A DNA stretch of 64,000 bases, taken from positions 186,001-250,000 of the forward strand of contig NZ_JAWQFO010000007.1 in the NCBI RefSeq assembly GCF_033436665.1. Reading direction: 5' to 3'. Under the pieces are notes generated by a model, which was not told the DNA's origin, ran no database searches, and worked only from the letters and a program-made list of their open reading frames with translations. Source of the DNA: JAWQFO01 sp033436665 (GTDB lineage Bacteria > Pseudomonadota > Alphaproteobacteria > Rhodobacterales > Rhodobacteraceae). A program made the translations under genes and the position numbers. Positions 58,244 to 64,000 of the stretch are shown piece by piece (the first letter of the stretch is position 1; each line of letters opens with the position of its first letter).

Positions 58244-58926
58244 GCCCGGCGCAGCACCTCGGCGAAGCGATCCGCAACGAGGTCGGGGGCGACCTCCTCG
58301 GTGGCAACCTGCTGCAACGCCAGTTCGGCAAGGGCCGGGTCGATCGACTTGCCCGAGGCCTGCCGAATCTCGTGGTCGAAGAAGTCGCGGGTGAACTCGG
58401 GATGGAACTGGACCGAATAGGCCGGAAATTCGTAGTCGAGCGCCCCGACCGGGCAATAGGCGGCCTCGCCGCTGACCTGCGCGCCCGGCGGGATCGCAGT
58501 GACCTGGTCCTGGTGCCAGACCCAGGCGTTGTGCTCCAATCCGTCGAGCTGAAACTTCTGGACGCCCAGACGCACACCCTGGTGCACGTTCTCGGCTTTG
58601 CCGCCAAACACATCGGCCATGATCTGGTGCCCGAAACAGATGCCGGCGAGGGGCCGGCGGGCGTCGCGGGCGCGCAGCAGGAAGTCCCTCAGCGGCGGCA
58701 GCCAGTCCCGGTCGTCGTAGACGCCGATCTCCGACCCGCTCAGCACGCAGGCGTCGAAGCTGTCCAAGGGCGGAAGCGCCGCGCCGCCGGCTATATGGAT
58801 ACGCGCGAATGTTGCTTCCGGCATGGCTGGGGTGAGCCAGCGCCGGATCATCTCGCCCGCCTCCTCACCCGGACGCGTGCCCGTGTAGGACATGGTCAGA
58901 TCCAGAATGGCGACGTTCAGAGGCAT
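58240..58926 (-). CDS. class-I glutamine amidotransferase-like hydrolase, copy 2
   Basis: A 228-residue GATase-domain protein: GICFGHQIMADVFGG (Cys near residue 93) and VQFHPEFT near 172. It converges on the Fe-ADH gene, both using CTAG (58240-58243) for their stops. Like the copy at 9356 it may cleave gamma-glutamyl products. ATG 58926 follows AAGGAGGG. Confidence 0.85.
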   Translation of the reverse strand: MPLNVAILDLTMSYTGTRPGEEAGEMIRRWLTPAMPEATFARIHIAGGAALPPLDSFDACVLSGSEIGVYDDRDWLPPLRDFLLRARDARRPLAGICFGHQIMADVFGGKAENVHQGVRLGVQKFQLDGLEHNAWVWHQDQVTAIPPGAQVSGEAAYCPVGALDYEFPAYSVQFHPEFTRDFFDHEIRQASGKSIDPALAELALQQVATEEVAPDLVADRFAEVLRRA

Positions 58927-59120
58927 AAAGCGCGCTCCCTCCTTGCAGTGTGCCGGGCATTCGCAATCGCCCACACGGTCCCGGATGTCTTAGCATGGGC
59001 GCGGCGCGCTTCCAGCGGTGAGGCGAAAGCGGTGATCTGTTCTTGACCGCAACTGTCGTTGCGGCCCGCCTCGGGACGGCGGATACTTCCCCTGGACCGA
59101 CGTTCGTGGAGGGAACTGGA

Positions 59121-60827
59121 ATGAGCGAGGTACTGCGTGCGCCCGCGTCGGGGCTGTCGCATGTCAGGGGCGACACCTCCGAGCCGCTTCTGGAGCTGAC
59201 CATTCCCGACCTGCTCCGGCAGACTGTCGAACGCTGGCCGGACCGCGACGCCGCAATTTTCCGCCAGCAGGGCATCCGCTGGACCTGGACGGAGTTTTCG
59301 CGCGAAGTGGACCGGCTGGCGGGCGGCCTTCTGGAACTGGGGATCCGCAAGGGCGACCGCGTCGGCATCTGGTCCCCGAACCGCGCCGAGTGGCTGCTGA
59401 CGCAGTTCGCGACGGCCCGGATCGGCGCGATCCTCGTCTGCATCAACCCCGCCTACCGACTGTCGGAACTCGACTACGCGCTGAACGCGGTCGAATGCAC
59501 GGCACTGGTGACCGCCAAGGCGTTCAAGTCCTCCGACTACGTCGGCATGCTGGCGGAACTGGCGCCGGAACTGGCCGACTGCGCACCGGGCAAGCTGACC
59601 TCCAAGCGCCTGCCGCACCTGCGTAGTGTCATCGTGACCGACCCGGTGGCGCAGCCTGGCATGATCGCCTTCGATGCGCTCTGTTCAGCGGGCGACGCGG
59701 TCGCGCCAAAGGATCTCGACCGGCTGAGCGCGGAGCTTTCGCCCGAGGATATCATCAACATCCAGTTCACCTCCGGCACGACGGGCAGCCCAAAAGGCGC
59801 CAGCCTCACGCACCGAAACATTGTCAACAACGCGCATTTCGTGACCGCGACGATGAACTTCACCGAAGCGGACCGGCTGTGTATCCCGGTGCCGTTCTAC
59901 CATTGCTTCGGCATGGTGATGGGCACCCTCGGCTGCGTGACCAAGGGCACGGCGATGGTCGTTCCGGGCGAAGGCTTCGATCCCGCCGAAACGCTTGCCG
60001 CGGTGTCCGAGGAACGCTGCACCGCGCTCTACGGGGTGCCTACGATGTTCGTGGCCGAACTCGACCTGCCGAATTTCGAGGATTTCGATCTCGGCAGCCT
60101 GCGCACCGGGATCATGGCCGGCGCCCCCTGCCCGATCCAGGTCATGCGCGATGTGCAGGCAAAGATGAACATGACCGAGGTGACGATCTGCTACGGCATG
60201 ACCGAAACCTCGCCGGTGAGTTTCCAGAGCAACGTTGACGATCCTCTCGAACAGCGTGTCTCCTCGGTCGGGCGCATCCATCCGCATGTCGAGGTGTGCA
60301 TCGTCGACGGCGACGGCGCGACGGTGCCACCAGGCACACAGGGAGAACTGCTGACCCGCGGCTACTCGGTGATGAAGGGCTACTGGGGAGAGCCGGAGAA
60401 GACCGCGCAGTGCATCGACGGCGACGGCTGGATGCACACCGGCGACCTCGCCACGCTGGATGACGCGGGCTATTGCAAGATCACCGGCCGGGTAAAGGAC
60501 ATGATCCTGCGCGGCGGCGAGAACATCTATCCGCGCGAGATCGAGGAATTCCTCTACACCCATCCCGACGTTGCACAGGCCCAGGTTTTCGGCATCCCCG
60601 ACGACAGGCTGGGCGAAGTCGTCTGCGCCTGGATCGTGGCAAAGCCGGGCCGATCGCCCAATGCCGATGACATCCGCGCCTTCTGCAAGACGAACATCGC
60701 GCATTTCAAGGTGCCGTTGCACGTGCGTTTCAAGAAGGAACTGCCGATGACGGTGACCGGCAAGCCGCAGAAATTCATCATGCGCGACGCGATGGTTGCC
60801 GAGCTCGCTGCGGACCCGGTCGACTGA
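59121..60827 (+). CDS. AMP-binding acyl-CoA synthetase
   Basis: A 568-residue ANL-family ligase. The P-loop FTSGTTGSPKGASLTH (near residue 215), YGMTETSP (near 355), the GDLATLD hinge region and the C-terminal lysine block (TVTGKPQKF) are complete. It resembles medium/long-chain fatty acid CoA ligases. The ATG at 59121 has GGAGGG upstream; the longer frame is not used. Confidence 0.92.
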   Translation: MSEVLRAPASGLSHVRGDTSEPLLELTIPDLLRQTVERWPDRDAAIFRQQGIRWTWTEFSREVDRLAGGLLELGIRKGDRVGIWSPNRAEWLLTQFATARIGAILVCINPAYRLSELDYALNAVECTALVTAKAFKSSDYVGMLAELAPELADCAPGKLTSKRLPHLRSVIVTDPVAQPGMIAFDALCSAGDAVAPKDLDRLSAELSPEDIINIQFTSGTTGSPKGASLTHRNIVNNAHFVTATMNFTEADRLCIPVPFYHCFGMVMGTLGCVTKGTAMVVPGEGFDPAETLAAVSEERCTALYGVPTMFVAELDLPNFEDFDLGSLRTGIMAGAPCPIQVMRDVQAKMNMTEVTICYGMTETSPVSFQSNVDDPLEQRVSSVGRIHPHVEVCIVDGDGATVPPGTQGELLTRGYSVMKGYWGEPEKTAQCIDGDGWMHTGDLATLDDAGYCKITGRVKDMILRGGENIYPREIEEFLYTHPDVAQAQVFGIPDDRLGEVVCAWIVAKPGRSPNADDIRAFCKTNIAHFKVPLHVRFKKELPMTVTGKPQKFIMRDAMVAELAADPVD

Positions 60828-60898
60828 CCCGCACCCGGTTGCCAGCCCGCGCGATCTGCGCGTAACGTCGCGCCGAACGCACCACCGGGAGCCAAAGC

Positions 60899-61930
<1,032 letters not shown>

Positions 61931-63412
61931 TCAGATCACGCCGGTGGGGACCGCCGACCAGGCCTCGGCCAGCATCTCCGGCAGCGTTTCGGGGCGCCGT
62001 TGCGCCCAGGGCCGCGCCTGCTCCAGTTCGGCGCAGAGCGCGATCAGGACCTCGTCCGCGCCGTAGGGCCCGGCGAGATGCACCCCGACGGGCAGGTCTT
62101 CGGCGGTCCAGTGCATCGGGACCGAGACCGCCGGCTGGCCGCTCGCGTTGAACGCCGCGCAGAAGGGCGAGTAGGCAAAGACACCTTCCGGACCGGTGCG
62201 GTAGGCCTCGTAATCCTCTGTTTTGTGCGCGAAGCGACCGATCCGCGCCGGCGGTTCGGCGAGGGTGGCCGACAGCAGGATGTCGATATCTTCGAAAACT
62301 GCCGCCATCTCGCGCCCGTAGGCATGGATCTTGCCCACCGCCTCCAGGTAATCGGCGCCCGACAGCGTGTCGGCAAGCCGTATCGCCCCGCGCGACACGC
62401 CTTCGAGATCGTCCGCGCCCAGTTCGCGTCCCTTCGCGGCCAGCGCCTTGCGGATGCCCAACGCGGTGCCGCAGGCGACGATCCGCGTCCAGGCCCGCAT
62501 CATGCCGCGGTGATCCGCAGCCGGGCGCAGGGGGACAACGTCGTGCCCGAGCGACTCGAGCAGCGCCGCGGTGTCCTGCACCGCCGCGCGACACTCGTCG
62601 TGGATGGCCGCGCCGTCGAAAGTGGTGTCGCAGACGCCGATCCGCAGCCGCTTGGGCGGTCGCGAGATCGCCGCGGCGAACCCGCTTGCCAGCGCCGGCG
62701 CATCGTAGGGCGCACCGGCATCGCGACCCGCGCAGGCGTCCATCATCCGCGCACTGTCACGCACGCTGCGACTGAGAAAGCCGTCGATCGCCATGCCCGC
62801 CCAGCCTTCGCCGGCGTAGGGCCCGTCGGGGAACCGCGCACGGGTCGACTTGAATCCGAAGAGACCGCAGGAAGACGCCGGGATCCGCACCGATCCCCCG
62901 CCGTCCGAGCCATGCGCCATCGGCACGATCCCGGCGGCCACCGCCGCGCCGCTGCCGCCGGACGAGCCGCCGGGTGTATGTTCTGTGTCCCAGGGGTTGC
63001 GCGTTGGCCCATCGTAAACGGCTGCCTCGGTCACCGGGCCGATCCCGCCCTCGGGCGAGGTGGTGCGCCCGAAGGTGACCACGCCGGTCGCGCGGATGCG
63101 CTCGAAGATGGTGCTGTCACGCGCATAGACCGTGTCCTTGGTCAGCCGCGACCCGTTGTGCGACGGGTAGTCGACCGCTTCGGCCCCGAGATCCTTCAGC
63201 AGGAACGGCACGCCGCGGAACGGCCCGCGCGGCAGTCCGGCGGCGATGGCCTTTCGTGCCGTGTCAGCGCGTAGGTTGACGACCGCATGCAGCACCGGGT
63301 TCAGAGCCTCGGTGCGCCGCAACGCCTCGTCCAGTAGCTCTTCGGGCGACACCGCCTTGCGCGCGACGAGCTCGGCGAGACCGGTGGCGTCGTAGTCGTC
63401 GTAGTCCTGCAT
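61931..63412 (-). CDS. amidase (amidase signature family)
   Basis: A 493-residue amidase. The Ser-cisSer-Lys triad is present: FLLKDLG (Lys near residue 77) and GGSSGGSGAAVAAGIVP (near 150) followed by GSDGGGSVRIPAS (nucleophile Ser region near 172). AtzE/nylon-type amide substrates cannot be told apart from sequence. ATG 63412 is set by the AAAGGGG box. Confidence 0.92.
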   Translation of the reverse strand: MQDYDDYDATGLAELVARKAVSPEELLDEALRRTEALNPVLHAVVNLRADTARKAIAAGLPRGPFRGVPFLLKDLGAEAVDYPSHNGSRLTKDTVYARDSTIFERIRATGVVTFGRTTSPEGGIGPVTEAAVYDGPTRNPWDTEHTPGGSSGGSGAAVAAGIVPMAHGSDGGGSVRIPASSCGLFGFKSTRARFPDGPYAGEGWAGMAIDGFLSRSVRDSARMMDACAGRDAGAPYDAPALASGFAAAISRPPKRLRIGVCDTTFDGAAIHDECRAAVQDTAALLESLGHDVVPLRPAADHRGMMRAWTRIVACGTALGIRKALAAKGRELGADDLEGVSRGAIRLADTLSGADYLEAVGKIHAYGREMAAVFEDIDILLSATLAEPPARIGRFAHKTEDYEAYRTGPEGVFAYSPFCAAFNASGQPAVSVPMHWTAEDLPVGVHLAGPYGADEVLIALCAELEQARPWAQRRPETLPEMLAEAWSAVPTGVI

Positions 63413-63537
63413 CGCGCCCCTTTCTGCCTGTGACGTGCAGCCTAGCACCGGCAGTGCGCAGAGCAAGACGATCCTGCCCGCCCTTCCCTTTCGCTTCTCG
63501 CGCCGACATCATCGCGTGACAGCCCGGGAGGCCCGCC

Positions 63538-64000
63538 TTGAACATCCTTTTCGTCATGTATGACCAGCTGCGGTTCGACTACCTGTCCTGCGCTGGCCAC
63601 CCGCATCTCGAGACGCCGAACTTTGACCGGCTGGCCGCGCGCGGAGTGCGCTTTACCAATGCCTATGTGCAGTCGCCGATCTGTGGCGCGAGCCGGATGA
63701 GCTTCTACACCGGGCGCTACGTCTCGAGCCACGGGGCGTCCTACAACAACTATCCGCTGCGCGTCGGCGAAATGACCATGGGCGACCACCTGCGCGCCGC
63801 CGGGATGGACTGCTGGCTGATCGGCAAAACGCATATGGCCGCGGACGCCGAAGGGATGGCGCGCCTCGGGCTCGCGCCCGACAGCGTGATCGGCGCGCGG
63901 CAGGCCGAATGCGGCTTCGATGTCTGGGCGCGCGATGACGGGCTCTGGGCCTACGGGCCGGACGGCTACTACGACGAGCGCCGCTCGCCTTACAACGAAT
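63538..64000 (+). CDS. sulfatase/phosphonate monoester hydrolase family protein, 3'-partial
   Basis: The first 154 residues of a sulfatase-superfamily enzyme; the right edge cuts it. NILFVMYDQLRFDYL binds the metal, and SPICGASRMSFYTGR holds the formylglycine motif as C-x-A-x-R instead of C-x-P-x-R. TTG 63538 follows GGGAGG. It could hydrolyse a sulfate or phosphonate ester; substrate unknown. Confidence 0.85.
   Translation, partial: MNILFVMYDQLRFDYLSCAGHPHLETPNFDRLAARGVRFTNAYVQSPICGASRMSFYTGRYVSSHGASYNNYPLRVGEMTMGDHLRAAGMDCWLIGKTHMAADAEGMARLGLAPDSVIGARQAECGFDVWARDDGLWAYGPDGYYDERRSPYNE

Overview
The window is GC-rich alphaproteobacterial chromosome, most probably from a Rhodobacteraceae (Roseobacter-group) bacterium. 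This is inferred from gene content and sequence style: a PhaR/phasin/PhaC/PhaZ locus, an SdhE-XRE block, TRAP transporters, a polar-amino-acid ABC transporter followed by glutamine-synthetase-like enzymes, and frequent GTG/TTG starts with 4-base overlaps. No rRNA, tRNA, CRISPR array, insertion sequence or phage gene was seen. Genes are dense; only one stretch of more than 300 bases (28451-28882) lacks a clear gene.

Layout. 1-4500: a membrane protein cut by the left edge, rlmJ, small conserved genes, a tandem pair of TerB-like genes and a PhnD-like binding protein. 4545-12720: promoter with a perfect palindrome, then a polar amino acid/opine-type ABC transporter, two glutamine-synthetase-like ligases flanking a class-I glutamine amidotransferase, and a PuuB-like oxidase, which together form a gamma-glutamylation module for polyamine or amine use. 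12778-13995: a DegT-type aminotransferase behind a long dyad that runs into its start codon. 14006-18528: polyhydroxybutyrate locus (phaR, phasin, phaC, phaZ) with two identical candidate PhaR operators. 18525-21515: small hydrolases, a VOC protein and a peptidase-M15-like gene. 21687-23666: thrS. 23714-26416: a bufferin-type (copper-buffering RiPP) operon bufA1-bufB-bufC-doxX with an ECF-like promoter. 26418-31526: Spx/ArsC-like protein, cold-shock protein, cytochrome P450, PfpI-family protein, an AT-rich GIY-YIG gene that looks transferred, and thyX. 31716-34064: a surface lipoprotein plus Slam-type outer-membrane protein (type XI secretion pair). 34130-40333: gloA, two DUF1194 proteins, a MarR regulator, sdhE, an XRE regulator, aspartate aminotransferase, and a DSD1-family PLP enzyme.

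40349-49483 is a coherent hexuronate regulon: gntR-kdgK divergent from uxaC-kdgF-kduI-kduD-uxuB-uxuA-uxaA. It turns glucuronate, galacturonate-type and unsaturated uronates into KDG and KDPG, with a dyad operator candidate between the two divergent promoters. 49520-58243 is an RpiR regulator divergent from an N-formylglutamate-amidohydrolase-like gene, a DctPQM TRAP transporter, a third glutamine-synthetase-like ligase, an aldehyde dehydrogenase and an Fe-alcohol dehydrogenase, with a glutamine amidotransferase converging on them. I read this as a second gamma-glutamylation pathway, possibly for an amino alcohol. The right end holds an acyl-CoA synthetase, an acetylpolyamine-deacetylase-like protein, an amidase and the start of a sulfatase-family gene.

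The strongest candidates for little-described biology are the TRAP-GS-ALDH-ADH-amidohydrolase operon, the Slam/lipoprotein pair, the bufferin operon, the operator-like dyad over the DegT start, and an alpha/beta hydrolase that has lost its nucleophilic serine. All functions are assigned by reading motifs; no database search was run.
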